Below, one piece after another: positions 51,101-61,574 of a stretch of 64,000 nt of DNA. This DNA is from Chrysophaeum taylorii (taxonomy: Eukaryota; Sar; Pelagophyceae; Pelagomonadales; Pelagomonadaceae). Below the pieces are notes generated by a model. The model worked only from the letters and a program-made list of their open reading frames with translations, was not told the origin of the DNA and searched no databases. The position numbers and the translations under genes were made by a program. Every line of letters starts with the position of its first letter. Position 1 is the stretch's first letter. The stretch covers positions 158,283 through 222,282 of the forward strand of contig JAQMWT010000548.1 in NCBI GenBank assembly GCA_029834535.1. Reading direction: 5' to 3'.

Positions 51101-52040
51101 GTGCCGATCACGTATCGCAAAGTCGTGATGCTCCTTAGCGGCGCCGGAGGAAGTACTTTAGGACTGCAACGAGCGAATGAGTCGTGCGGGACGTCATTTC
51201 GAGTCGTCCTTGCTCTTGACTTTTCAACTGCCAACAAGATTCATCAGAAGAATTTTCCGAAGATACCTGTGGTTCAGCACACGCTCTGCGGACGATATGA
51301 CTCGACCCTCCGATTGATCAAGGCTTATTTGCCTGAAGCGGAATGGTCATCGTCGATGTGTATAGCGTCTCCACCCTGCGTTCATTCAGCACTCTGCAAC
51401 TTGACATCCAGAGATGTTGGCAGGGGAGTTACGGCCATTAATTGGACGATGAAGCTGTGCAAAATGGCTGGCTTCATGATGTGGCTGATTGAACGGCGTC
51501 CATTATTACTTATATAGCGCGCTTACACCCTTACGTGTACGTCGTCAATTTTCATGATATCACGCCCACTTTGATGAGCTCTCGCGTGCGATTGTTGGTT
51601 TCTAGTCACCCACTGCACTTGCAAGAGGCTCCGAAGACATGTGCGAATATGCAACAAAAATTTGCTGCAGCTTTAGGTTACGCTCATGAACGCCGCCTGC
51701 TCCAGCTGAATAATCTCGGCTCGTCCCGAGAAGCAACAGATACGGCTTATACCGTTACGCGAGTTCCTCTTCGTTTGGGACCGCATCGCTCGGACACTCA
51801 GCCTTTGACTCTCGAGATGACGGCCGAGTTGCTCACGATGCCGCTGGACCATGATTGGGCTAGCTTGTCTAAGACAGATTCGTTCAAACATTTAGCGTCT
51901 ATTGTCCCTCCAGACACTCTTGCGATTTTAGCAGTCGATCTGCACAACTCCGTGACCAGAGGTTTCCGCCAAAGTGGCGAAGTCCTGCCGACCGCGTTGA
52001 CCCCGACAGATCGATCCTTTGAGCAGTATTTCCGAATTAC
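51101..52040 (+). pseudogene. cytosine-C5 DNA methyltransferase captured by the retrotransposon (one frameshift)
   Basis: Resembles Dcm/DNMT-type enzymes that methylate C5 of cytosine using SAM. Motif I is VVMLLSGAGGSTLGLQRA. A later segment is IPVVQHTLCGRYDSTLRLIK. Motif IV, holding the catalytic Cys, is CIASPPCVHSALCN. The motif VI region reads LIERRP (Glu kept, the usual Asn-Val not). A -1 frame change at about 51,510 (at a TAG) then leads to HPYVYVVNFHD, a motif VIII-like SSRVRLLVSS, a motif IX-like QPLTLEMTAELLTMP and a motif X-like HNSVTRGF. The order matches C5 methyltransferases, with a short target-recognition stretch. It sits between the protease-like region and RT. The frameshift would inactivate it as written. 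Confidence 0.75.
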
Positions 52041-52366
52041 CGACACCACCCTTCGTCACGTACCGATTCCGCTGTTAAATACGCGTACTCGTGTCGTTAA
52101 GTGGGTGCCAAAAGATGATCTCCAGGATCCCACTAAATGGGAACCGCCGGAAGTCCCTATGCTTCCGCTTCCAACAGATGCGCCAGGGACGGCTCATGCT
52201 TTTTCTGCTGCCCCCCCCCCCCCCCGACATTCAAAAGCGGACGTTCCGCCGGATCCTGAACCTGAACAGGAGCCGAAAGTAAGGAGCGAGCAGAATGTGC
52301 GCGTCAAAGGTGAAAAGATCAATAAGAGCCACCCTGAGGTGAGGTTCAAATACGAAGGAAAGTTCG

Positions 52367-54280
52367 ATGTGCCTGCCATGGAAGGATGCGCCGCGCGACG
52401 CGGACGGTGTACCGTTACCGCAGACTCCGGAGCACGTCAAGGACAATGAGGCGATGAAAGTCGTAACTCCGACGAAGGAAGGAGTCGAAAAGGTTGTTCG
52501 AGAACTGGGAATTCCCGACAACCCGCATTTGGATGAGGATGCGAAGATGATGTTGAGCCTCTGCGTGCAATACGCGTGGGCCTTTTTTGATCCGATTATG
52601 AGACCCGTGGACTCACCACCGGTTTCTCTACGATTTAAAGACGTAAAACCACGACCGATCAAGTTGACGCCTTATAGGTTGACGCCAGCAAAGGTCGAGT
52701 GTCTCAGAAAGCAGATCACTGAGTGGTGTCGCGATGACGTCATCCGACCGGCGAACTCTCCGTGGGGATTCCCTGTACTGATGCTGCCTAAGAAGGGAGC
52801 AGAGGCCGGGGCGTCGAATGCTTTTCGTGCTGCAGTTGAGTTGCACCAGCTCAATGATCAGCTGGTCAATGACAGTTGGCCGAATATTCGTCAAGATGAT
52901 GCTTTGGCTTTTCTTGCCATGCGCCGTTGGCGGACGTGCATTGATATTCGATGGGGTTATCATAACCTACGTTTGGGCGCCGCCGCTCAGGACGCCGCTA
53001 CGATGGTTAGTCCACTTGGAGCCCATAGTTTCTTGCGCTTGCCTCTAGGAGTAAAAACAGCAGGAGCTCTCTTTTGTAAGCAGATGGCTGGCGATTTGTC
53101 CACATGGATGTATAAGGGCTAGGTCGCGTTTGTCGACGATATTATGATGGGATGGGATGAACTCTACCGACATTTATAAGTTTTGATTGAAGTGCTGTGC
53201 CATTTAGCGCAGCGAGGATATAGTGGACGAACTTCGAAGTTCCACCTCCTCAAGGATGAAATCGAGTTTTTGGGACATATTTCGACTCCGGAAGGCTTGA
53301 AGCCGAATCCCAAGACGTTATAAGCGTTGCAGCAGGTGCCGATTCCTGGTGCGTTGCCTAATACGTCCCCGAAGACCCAGATTCGATCTTTCATCGGCAT
53401 GAGCAACTATTGCCGCCGATATGTGAAGAATTATTCGAAGATTGTGGAGCCGCTGAGGCGATTGTGTCTTGAAGGCGTTAAGTTTGAGTGGACGCCTGAG
53501 TACCAAAAGGTATGGGACACGATCATCGAAGCTTTGGTGGATTCTTGTGGAGTTTATCATCCTGACTACCGTCTTCCTTTTCAGATCCGCTCGGATGCTT
53601 CCAAGGATGGTCTGGGCGCGTATCTTTTTCAGCTCGTGGAAGTCAAGGACGAAACCGGCAATGTGACACGAGAGGAACGAGTAATTGAGTATTGGAGCCG
53701 AGCTGTGCCGAAAGAGATGCGGAACTATGAGCCTCGCCGGCTAGAGCTACTGGCAGTTATTCTTCATCCTGAGCATTTCCGCTCTTTTATCGAAGGTCAC
53801 AAGACGATCCTTGAAACGGATCATCGCACCTTGACGTTTTTACGAAAGGCGAAGCACTCGTCTGGGCAGTTGGCTCGATGGGCGATGCGGCTCGCCAATT
53901 TTGATCCTGAATTGGGTTACAAACCAGGTAAGTCGCCGGGAATGAGTATCCCGGACTGTCTCTCTCGCAATCCTATAGATCATGTCATCGAGACGGATGA
54001 GTTTGGTGAACCCTTGAACCACGCGTATCTAGTGTGCCAAGAACTCCCTCGCACTGTCGATGATGAAGGAGTACCTTTATCTGGGTGCCATGTCACTCTG
54101 TCGTTCGTTACGACTGAGTTACCTGTGGCGGAAGAAGAAGAGGGTCTCGATGATCCAATGCATTGGTCACGTCTCATGCTACGAGACAACGTCAGAAGCA
54201 ACGTCTGCAGACCCAACCTAGTATTTTCCGTGATGCCGATGATTACCAAGAGTACATCGACAAGATCCCGGATAATTTGA
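52367..54280 (+). pseudogene. retrotransposon reverse transcriptase and RNase H (three in-frame stops)
   Basis: One frame covers RT and RNase H. RT landmarks: RPIKLTPYRLTPAKVECLRK, VIRPANSPWGFPVLMLPKK, LRLPLGVKTAGALFCKQM, and the catalytic VAFVDDIMMGW (FVDD in place of YxDD), then IEFLGHISTPEGLKPNPKT. RNase H landmarks: IRSDASKDGLGAYLFQ, NYEPRRLELLAVI and ILETDHRTLTFL. In-frame stops occur at 53120-53122 (TAG, just before FVDD), 53177-53179 (TAA) and 53321-53323 (TAA), without change of frame. Each could have arisen from a Gln codon by one C-to-T change. As written the protein is interrupted. Confidence 0.85.
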
Positions 54281-55765
54281 CTTTGGAAGAGATAGCCAAA
54301 GAGCAGATCACTGATGCTACTTGCGAGGACATTCGTTATCGCATGGCTCAGGGCCATTCTCTTCGTCGGTACGGAGCCAGTTATCGCTATCAAGTGGTGA
54401 AAGGAGTTCTCTACCGTGCCGCACCTGACTTGCACCCGATGATAGTCGCACCCCGAACTTTACGGACGCGCATCATCCGATTGTACCATGACACACCTCT
54501 CAATGGTGGTCACATGGGTCGTCAAAGTACAGTGCAGTCGATACTTGAACGATTTTTGGTGGCCCCACATGTCTAATGAGGTGGGTGCTTACATTGCTGG
54601 TTGCATAGTGTGCAAAAAAGCTCGTGCGCCTGAATCAAAGAGAGCAGGTCTTCTTCAGCAACCAGTGTATGATGGTGATTGCGCCGTCCTTTGTATGGAT
54701 TTGTTCGGACTTTTGCCCAGTGCTGGTCCCGAGACATAGCTGATTATCTTTTTTGATCCATTTTCTCATTTCTTGATTCTTGACGTACTACACCATAAGA
54801 CTGCTGAGTCAATCCTCGAGTCTTTTGTCGCGAATATATTACTCAAAGGTTATCTACCTCAGAGGATTCGTACCGACAATGGGAAAGAGTTCGTCAACAA
54901 GCTGATGGAAGAGTTTTGTCATCTCTTCAATGTTCGGTATAGTACCACGATTCCGCAACATGCTCAGGCTAATCCTGCGGAAAGGGTCAACCGCTTTATC
55001 AAGGCTTTCCTCCGTGCGTGTCTTCAAAACCGCAAGATCGCGGACTGGCCCGAATTCGCGGAGTACATTGCTTTTTGCTACAATCGTAAGTTTATTCCGG
55101 GAACTCAGATCTCACCTTTCATGCTTCGTCTCAACCGGCAGCCTCTATTGCCAACAGATTATACGATCATGGATCTTGATGTCCACCGCCTGCCGAAAAC
55201 TCGCTCCGATGTTGTGGCAGAGACTCGCGAGAGGCTGAAGTTCTATACCGCTACGGTGAACGAAGCTCGCGAGAAGGCCCCTCGTAAACAACGTCTCGCT
55301 TACAATGCGGACCATGTCGATGTGGAGTATGAAGAAGGTTCACATGTTCTGCTCTACATCCTTTTTCTTCAGAACAAGCTTCGACCGGAATGGCGCGGTC
55401 CATTCGTTATTTTGGAACGCTTGTCCCCGGTCACCTACAGGATTGAGTCGCTTGATTCTCCTCCTGAACGCCGTTGTGTTCACGTTAGTCAGATCACCCC
55501 TGTGATGGTTTCTCCGGTGGTCCATCGAGCTTTGCCCAAACCCAAGGAGACCTTTCGGGATGATTACAAGCATGGTAAGTTCGTTGTCTTTCGGATTCCA
55601 GATAACAAACGGTCCGATTGGCGAAAGAAGATTTACGTCGCTGAAGTTTATGAACCCTATGATTTAGTGAATGATCGAGTCGCTCTGCATTTTTATGCTG
55701 ATCTTGGTCCCCATGACAAGGTTTCTTATTACAAGCCTACCTCACATCTCTACTCGCAAACTTAA
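54163..55765 (+). pseudogene. retrotransposon integrase (frameshifted, one in-frame stop)
   Basis: A zinc-binding H2C2 region is split between two frames: IRLYHDTPLNGGHMGRQSTV (to 54576), then WWPHMSNEVGAYIAGCIVCK. A TAG at 54737-54739 precedes IIFFDPFSHFLILDVL, which contains the first catalytic Asp. The second Asp is in RIRTDNGKEFVNKL. The catalytic Glu is in QANPAERVNRFIKAFLR. The frame is then intact to 55765, with a GPF-type module (EWRGPFVILERLSPVTYRIE) and a C-terminal domain with KIYVAEVYEPYDLVNDRVAL that I do not recognise. It could be a targeting module in place of a chromodomain. Confidence 0.85.
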
Positions 55766-56024
55766 GCCGGAATACAAGGACGTGGACGGTCGCAGTTTCA
55801 CCGACAAGACCAAGATCAACAACAGTACCACTCCTTGTGTCACCGACTTCGCCCCGCATGAGATCGATGTGTTAACCTAAGTTCACTTTGCGTAGTGGAC
55901 GCGTTACCGAACCTGTCGTTGAACGTGTCTACAAGAAGATTCGCCCTCGAGATGCTCATTCAGCCAAGGCTCGTGATTCTCGCCGGACTCGCTGAGGGCA
56001 GCTCGTACCTCACCAGGGGAGCCC

Positions 56025-56338
56025 TGTGGCGGCAACTCCTGACCGCTAAGGCTTACCCTCCCTTTCTCGAGGCTTGATACCCGTTCAACGGGACGCCTTT
56101 CCCTACTTCCTAGTGACATCATACCTCACCCTTGTGAGAAGCATTCTCGCAGTATTCTTGTAGCATGCTTGCTATCATATACCATCTCTCCATCTTGTTG
56201 AGAGGCTTGGTGAGCGTGAGCAAGGCGCGCATATCCGGCCCCGAGTCCGTGTTTTCCTCGTTCAGTGAGGTCTAGGACGAGTCGGTGAGTACCCCTTTGT
56301 CACCCGGGGGTCGGGAGTGGTTTTTCTGTGCCGCCATA
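56025..56338 (+). repeat. right LTR
   Basis: Pairs with 46213-46534. Ends CCGCCATA followed by the duplicated TTAGT. Slightly shorter than the left copy, mostly through a few bases missing near 56,226. Confidence 0.93.
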
Positions 56339-56343
56339 TTAGT
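56339..56343 (+). repeat. target-site duplication TTAGT, right
   Basis: Exact repeat of 46208-46212. Confidence 0.85.
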
Positions 56344-56449
56344 GGTTCCGCCACCCACATTGGGTGGTGACGTAAAAATCCTCCAACCCACTTCTTGTTT
56401 AAAACGAGTAGATCGACGGAGCCTGACGGGTTGCTGACGTCACACAGCG

Positions 56450-58210
56450 ATGATGAGGCTCGGACGCAACGGTGTCCGCCGGTGCAAGTTCATACAGGCT
56501 GCTCGACCTCCCCAACTCCTCCCTACGATCACCTCATCATCCTCTTCGTTATTGTCGCTGGGGATGGTGGTGCCCTACTACGCGGCAGCAGCAGCAAGGA
56601 CAAAGTGCGAAGAAGCGGCCTCCGCCAGTAGCCAGACGATGAGAGCAAAAAAAAATGCAAGGACGCCTCCCGCGTTGGAAGTCGGCAAGTCGCTCGAGGA
56701 GGCCCAAAGAAAGGCTCTGAGGCGTGCGTGGCGGCGGGTATGCGTGATGGCGCGCGTATCCGAGCTCGCGGCGATGGTGGCGCCGTTGGCGGCGATGGCG
56801 TCGGTGTTGTACGCGCTGCGGATGGTGGGGCTGGCGTCGCCGTCGTTGGAGGAGTGGTGGTGGGCTCTCGCGTTGCGGATGGTCGAATCGGCCGGGCCCA
56901 CCTTCATCAAGCTATGCCAGTGGGCGGCGACGAGGAACGACGTCTTTCCGGCGGCAATGACCCGGCGGTTCGCCAAGCTCCACGACAGCGTCGCGCCGCA
57001 CGACCTCCGGCACACGTCGCAGGCACTCGATGTGGCGTTCGGGGAGGGTTGGCGCGAGCGGCTGGACCTTGGGGTGGAGGTGCTTGGGTCGGGGTGCATC
57101 GCCCAGGTGTACCGCGGTAAAGCGACGGACGCGAGCGGAGAAACGAGGGACGTCGCCGTCAAGGTCGTCCACCCCAACGTCCGGAAAGTCGTGGAGATCG
57201 ACATGTCGCTGCTGCGATGGGTCGGGAAGCGATCGAGGCGCTGCTGCCGTCGCTCCGGTATCTCGGTGTCGTGGAAACGCTGTCGAACTTTGAGTTTTTG
57301 ATGGAACGGCAGCTCGATCTCCGGATCGAGGCGTACAACCTCGAGAGGCTCGCGGCGCTGTTCAAGAACGACGACACCGTGTGCATCCCGCAGCCCGTGT
57401 GGCTATGCGGCGCTGCGAATACCTCGCAGGAGGTGGGCGACGCGACGACCGACAAGGTGACGGTCGTGGCGGCCAAGCGCGAGACGAGGTGGTCGTCGCG
57501 CGACGTTCTGGTCGAGGAGTATGTCGAGGGCCGACCGATCACGTCATTCGTCGGCGCCGAGTCGGCGAGCCTCCTCGCCAAGCGCGGGGCGATGGCCCTG
57601 CTCCGGATGGTTCTCCAGCACAACTTTGTCCACGGCGACCTGCATCCGGGCAATTTGCTCGTCGACTCGTCTCACCGGATCGTCCTTCTCGACGCCGGCA
57701 TTTGCATCGAACTCCCGCAGCGCGCTCACGACAACATGGTCGCCATGCTCCGCGCCATGCTCGAGGCCCGCGGTCACGACGCGGCGCGCCTCATGCTTGC
57801 GAGCGACGCGGCCGATCGCACGCGCCGCGAGCGCGACGCTCAAAACGAGACGAATTTCGTGCAGGGCATCGCCGCGATGGTGGATCGCGCGCGGAACCAG
57901 GCCTTCTTCGAGAGCATCGCCGAGTACTACGGCGACATCTGCAACCTCGCCATCCAGAACCGCGTCGCCCTCGACGCTTCCTTCGTCTCCATCGCCTTGG
58001 CCGTCAAGATTGTCGAGGGCCTCGTCATGGACCTTCACCCCAACTTTCCTATTTTGGAGCTCGCCCTCCCATGTTTCTCAAGGCCCAGTTCGAAAACGCC
58101 TCCAGGACCGTCCTCCCGCCTTTCCGAAAACTCCTCCGCCTCTCAGCTGCTACGACGACGACGACCTCTCCATGTCCCCCGACAGCGACGCCTTCGAGTT
58201 CGCCTTTTAA
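56450..58210 (+). CDS. ABC1/UbiB-family atypical kinase (ADCK2-like), frame-disrupted
   Basis: Mitochondrial or plastid protein-kinase-like family linked to quinone synthesis. Motifs in order: FIKLCQWAATRNDVFP (the KxGQ-type motif, Gly replaced by Cys), LGSGCIAQVYRGK, DVAVKVVHPNV (nucleotide-binding Lys), LVEEYVEGRPI, FVHGDLHPGNLLV (catalytic loop) and IVLLDAGICIEL (metal-binding Asp). The N-terminus (RLGRNGVRRCKFIQAARPP) could be a mitochondrial presequence. The frame changes near 57,215 (after MSLLRW, with no usable splice pair), near 58,070 (LPMFLKAQFENA lies in another frame) and near 58,140, ending in DDDDLSMSPDSDAFEFAF. These are single-base disruptions, from assembly error or decay. 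It starts 107 bp after the retrotransposon. Confidence 0.75.
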
Positions 58211-58258
58211 AAAAAAAGCCCCCGCCATCGTCGCCTTTCGTGCGAACGTATATAATAG

Positions 58259-59738
58259 ATGGCTGACCAGAAGGACGACGACAACGAATCCGCGTCGTCG
58301 TCGGAAGAGGATGAGGAGAAGAACGAGTTTTGGTGGCGGCGCGGGATCGTCCAGGCGCCGCGACAGATCGTGCAGTGGGACCATGTCGACGAGAGCCGGC
58401 AGTCCAAGGGAATTGCTGAAAAGGGTCGGAAGGTGACATGGTCCGAACTGTTTTTGGATCTGGTGCTGGTAACCAACGTCGGCAAGCTCGGGGAAGCGTA
58501 CCAATCCGGGAATCTCAGCCTCATCGAGGCGCTTGTGCTGTACCGACTCATCTACGAGTGCTGGTTGCGGACGACGGAATACGCCGGTCGCTTCTTCGTC
58601 GACGACGTTGTCGATAAGCTAGCCAACGGCGTGCTCATGTTTCTTCTGGTCGTGGCGGGCTTGAGGATCGGGGAGTTCAAGTTCGTCGAATCGGCGGGCC
58701 TCGTCGCTCGTGCCGGCGGCGTCTATCAGCTCGTCATGGGTCTCGTCTGGGCGAGGACGCTGTGGGCGCTCCCGACGCGCGAACCCACATGGGGCGCCAC
58801 GGTCTCGCGCCCTCGGTCGCCTTCGGCTTGGCCTACTTGCTCGTCGCGCACGTGGTGACCGCGCCCACCCCTTGCTGGTCTGCCTCGTCGTCTTGAACTG
58901 GGCCGACCCCGTATGGCACGCCGTCGGATACGTCTACTTCACGCTCCCCAAGAAAGTCCGCGTCCCCGTCCACGTCGCCCACCTCGTCGAACGTCGCGGC
59001 TGTCTTCGGCTCATCCTGTTTGGGGAAGTCGTCACCGGTGTCACCGTGGGAACGAGCCGGTGTCTCGGCGTCGCGATCCCCGTCGTCGGCCTCGCGTTTT
59101 TGATCTTGTACGACTTCAAACTCCTCGCGTTTGACGTCGACGTCGTCCCGCTCAAGCGCCATTGCTATCGAGCGATGAGCTTCTGGCGACCCGTCATCTA
59201 CCTGGAAGCGGCCTGGTGGTTCGACGCGAGCATGGGCGTGTTGGGCTCTTGCGTCAAGATTGTTCTGACCTTGATGCTTTCCAGCGACAGCCCAACCAAA
59301 TGGGTCCGCGCGGGGGAAGCGCACATTCTTCTCTGCGCCTGTTTCTCCGTGGGCGTCGCCGCATTGACGCTCGAACGACTCATGCACGACAACTCGCGCG
59401 TCCTCGGCGAACACCACTGGCTCAACGTCGTCTCGGGACCCACGCTCCAAGGATGCACCAATCAAAAAGCAAGGAAAAATAACGCGCCCGTCTCGTACGG
59501 CCTTATCGACGCGACCGACCGCGTCCACCTCGCCGAGAGGCGCGTCTTCCTCTTCCAAATCGCCTTCCACGTCTTTATCGTCCTTGCCGGGATCCTCCTT
59601 GCCGTATACTGCCACTCGGTACACAAAGATTACGAGGAGGACCTCGTTCTCACCTGTCTCGCGGCCCTCGCGACCGTCGCTGTCGCCGTCAACCTCCTCG
59701 ACGAGATCCACGCCATCACCGGTCGCGCCGTCGTTTAG
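58259..59738 (+). CDS. LtrA-like (low temperature requirement A) membrane protein, frame-disrupted
   Basis: Polytopic membrane protein of the LtrA family, biochemical role unknown. It begins with an acidic cytosolic N-terminus. Family landmarks are TWSELFLDLVLVTNVGKLGE, ECWLRTTEYAGRFF, and later RLILFGEVVTGVTVG (the conserved E in a helix), followed by several hydrophobic helices to the C-terminus. The frame changes near 58,780 and near 58,860, with HGLAPSVAFGLAYLLVAHVV readable in the third frame between. The complete gene therefore seems present but carries two single-base shifts. It follows the ABC1 gene by about 50 bp in the same direction. Confidence 0.7.
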
Positions 59739-60021
59739 TACTACTAGTCTATTATAAAAACCAGCGCCAGGACGACGACTTGTGATTCTTATGATCCCGC
59801 CGCCGCGCGCACGGCGATGAGATTTATTATGTACCTACGCTCCGTGCGTTGGGCTCGTCTCTCCTTCGTTCGTTAGTTAGCCTGGTATCATCGTATATAT
59901 CCGCCTTCACATGGCTGGTCGTTCGTGTCTGTGACCGACCGCAATTTTTTAATCGTTCTCTACCAGATCCAAGTTGCACGACATTATGGTCCCCCTGATT
60001 GATTGTACAACGCACCCGTTC
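59739..60021. other. intergenic, nothing recognised
   Basis: Short AT-richer stretch downstream of the LtrA-like gene. No gene or element. Confidence 0.35.
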
Positions 60022-60764
60022 TCAACACTGGTGTGAACAAGATACGCAACTGTCTCTTCTTCTCGGGAACTGGCGAGCGACGAAGAGGAAGCGGTGGTAG
60101 GGAGGGTGCGCGACGAACGAAGAGAGGCCGGTTGTACGAACGAACAAATTGCTTCTCCAACTTGATTCTATCCTGGAGTCCGTGGAGGGTAATAAGTTGG
60201 TATCCGTCCACGAGAAGGGAGGGTCGGATCTTTGAGAGTTTTCCACAGCTTCCTGTAAATTTGAACACGTGTCTGCATGGTTGGTCACCTCCTTTCGCTC
60301 GCGCTTGATGCGGTTGATGGTCCGTTCAATATCGTCGCTCTCCTTGACTTCGACGGGGCTGCATATGAGGAGGTCTGAGGTGTCAAGCCCAGACGTTGCG
60401 GTCCACGGGTAGCTAATCGTCGACGTCGGCTCGCCGTCGCGCCGCGCCACTACGGGCATGTGGATAATGTGCTTGATCGTTGGACTCCACCCAGGCGAGA
60501 TCGACCGCAGCGCCAACCGCTTTTGCATCTGCAACGGCTCTAGAGCCATCAACTCCTTAAGTCTAATAATTCGTATCTGCAGCGGATTATGATTGCGTAC
60601 CGGCAGTAGCGGCCCGTCCGGCGACCGACGCCGGGTCGAGCCCAGCAGGCCGAGTACCAACGCCGCCGGCGCCAGCGCGTCCGCGAGAAAGCTCGGACGA
60701 GGCAGACGAACTTCTTAAATGGCGACCGCATGGAGCTGCTCGACGACCCGAAGTCATTTTTCAA
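60022..60764 (-). CDS. hypothetical protein, low confidence
   Basis: Minus-strand open frame 60660-60022 (212 aa), preceded by another frame starting at 60764 (MKNDFGSSSSSMRSPFKKFV). Composition is not biased like the shadow ORFs nearby. Segments such as LKELMALEPLQMQKRLALRS and VEVKESDDIERTINRIKRER look like coding sequence. The two frames could be joined by a frame change near 60,690 that lets LADALAPAALVLGLLGSTRR precede the main frame. No family recognised. It may be a real gene with an indel, a relic, or chance. Confidence 0.3.
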
Positions 60765-61574
60765 GCGTGGTAAGGATAAGAGATCCCTGACTGTGTTGTG
60801 ATCCTTTTCCGATCTTTAGAAGATCTGATAGGGGCGGGCGCCCATAATTCCTGCGGATAACGAGATGAACCCTCTCAGCGACTAAGAGTAAGTCGTCGCA
60901 TTTCCTGCGACACCACCAGACCCAGCCGTGGTACCCGAGTGATGAAGGAGGACTGCACATTTCTCGGCACGACCGCGAAAACATTTTGCTTGCACCTCCC
61001 CTCTCTGTCGCATTAGCACTCCTTCTCTGTCTTTCCATAGCGCTAAATTACGCTAAGGACCTGTTATAGTCAGTCAGTCCTGTTTGTATTCTATTCCATT
61101 CCCCGCGATCATCCTTTCTGGCCATTTTGAAGATCCTGGCTACACGAATCGAACGGGTCATGAACGGGAGGAAGGAAACACGCTTGCACGCCCCTCTTCA
61201 TCTCTGAATCTAGTGAGAACGCCTAGCCACAATAGAAAAAATAAAAATATGAATGAAAAATGGAAATTCCACGAAACTGTTGCTGTTGTCATTGATGTCG
61301 TTCGTTCACGAGGAGAAGGCGACGACGCACGCGCGCAACGTTGTGAGTAGCTCATTATCCGGGGCTCCGCGCAAGTTGACGATGACGACGATGTGCGTCC
61401 AGTTTATTGAGGAGGAGCTTGGGGGCCTTCCTCCCTCCTTCCCTCCATACCTCCCTCCCTCGGGCTTGTTTTTGTGATTTGAGGACGACAACAAGACCAA
61501 GAACACGTGACGAATCGAAGGAGGCCACAACTCAAAAGAAAAAGAAGAAGAAGAAGAAGAAGCAAATGATGTTC
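60765..61574. other. intergenic with simple repeats
   Basis: No supported gene. A CCTCC/CTTCC-rich tract lies at 61,425-61,462 and an AAG repeat at 61,538-61,566, just past the 3' end of the PFK-2/FBPase-2 gene. Confidence 0.4.

Larger units (their letters stand above)
46213..56338 (+). mobile_element. Ty3/gypsy-type LTR retrotransposon carrying a DNA methyltransferase
   Basis: Full-ended element of 10,126 bp. The LTRs (322 and 314 bp) begin TGTGGCGG and end CCGCCATA, giving short terminal inverted repeats. The element is flanked on both sides by the 5-bp direct duplication TTAGT (46208-46212 and 56339-56343). Internal order is gag, protease-like region, cytosine-C5 methyltransferase, reverse transcriptase, RNase H, integrase. 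Integrase after RNase H defines the Ty3/gypsy order. About a dozen substitutions and two or three small gaps separate the LTRs, so insertion is fairly recent. Reading frames nevertheless contain multiple frameshifts and at least four in-frame stops, so this copy is probably defective unless some are assembly errors. A purine-rich AGGGGAG lies next to the right LTR. No primer-binding site was recognised. Confidence 0.93.

Noticed and set aside
52200-52225. Long C run as a programmed frameshift site
   Set aside because: Poly-C tracts at about 49,450 and 52,210 lie in the element's ORFs and are more simply explained as replication or sequencing slippage.
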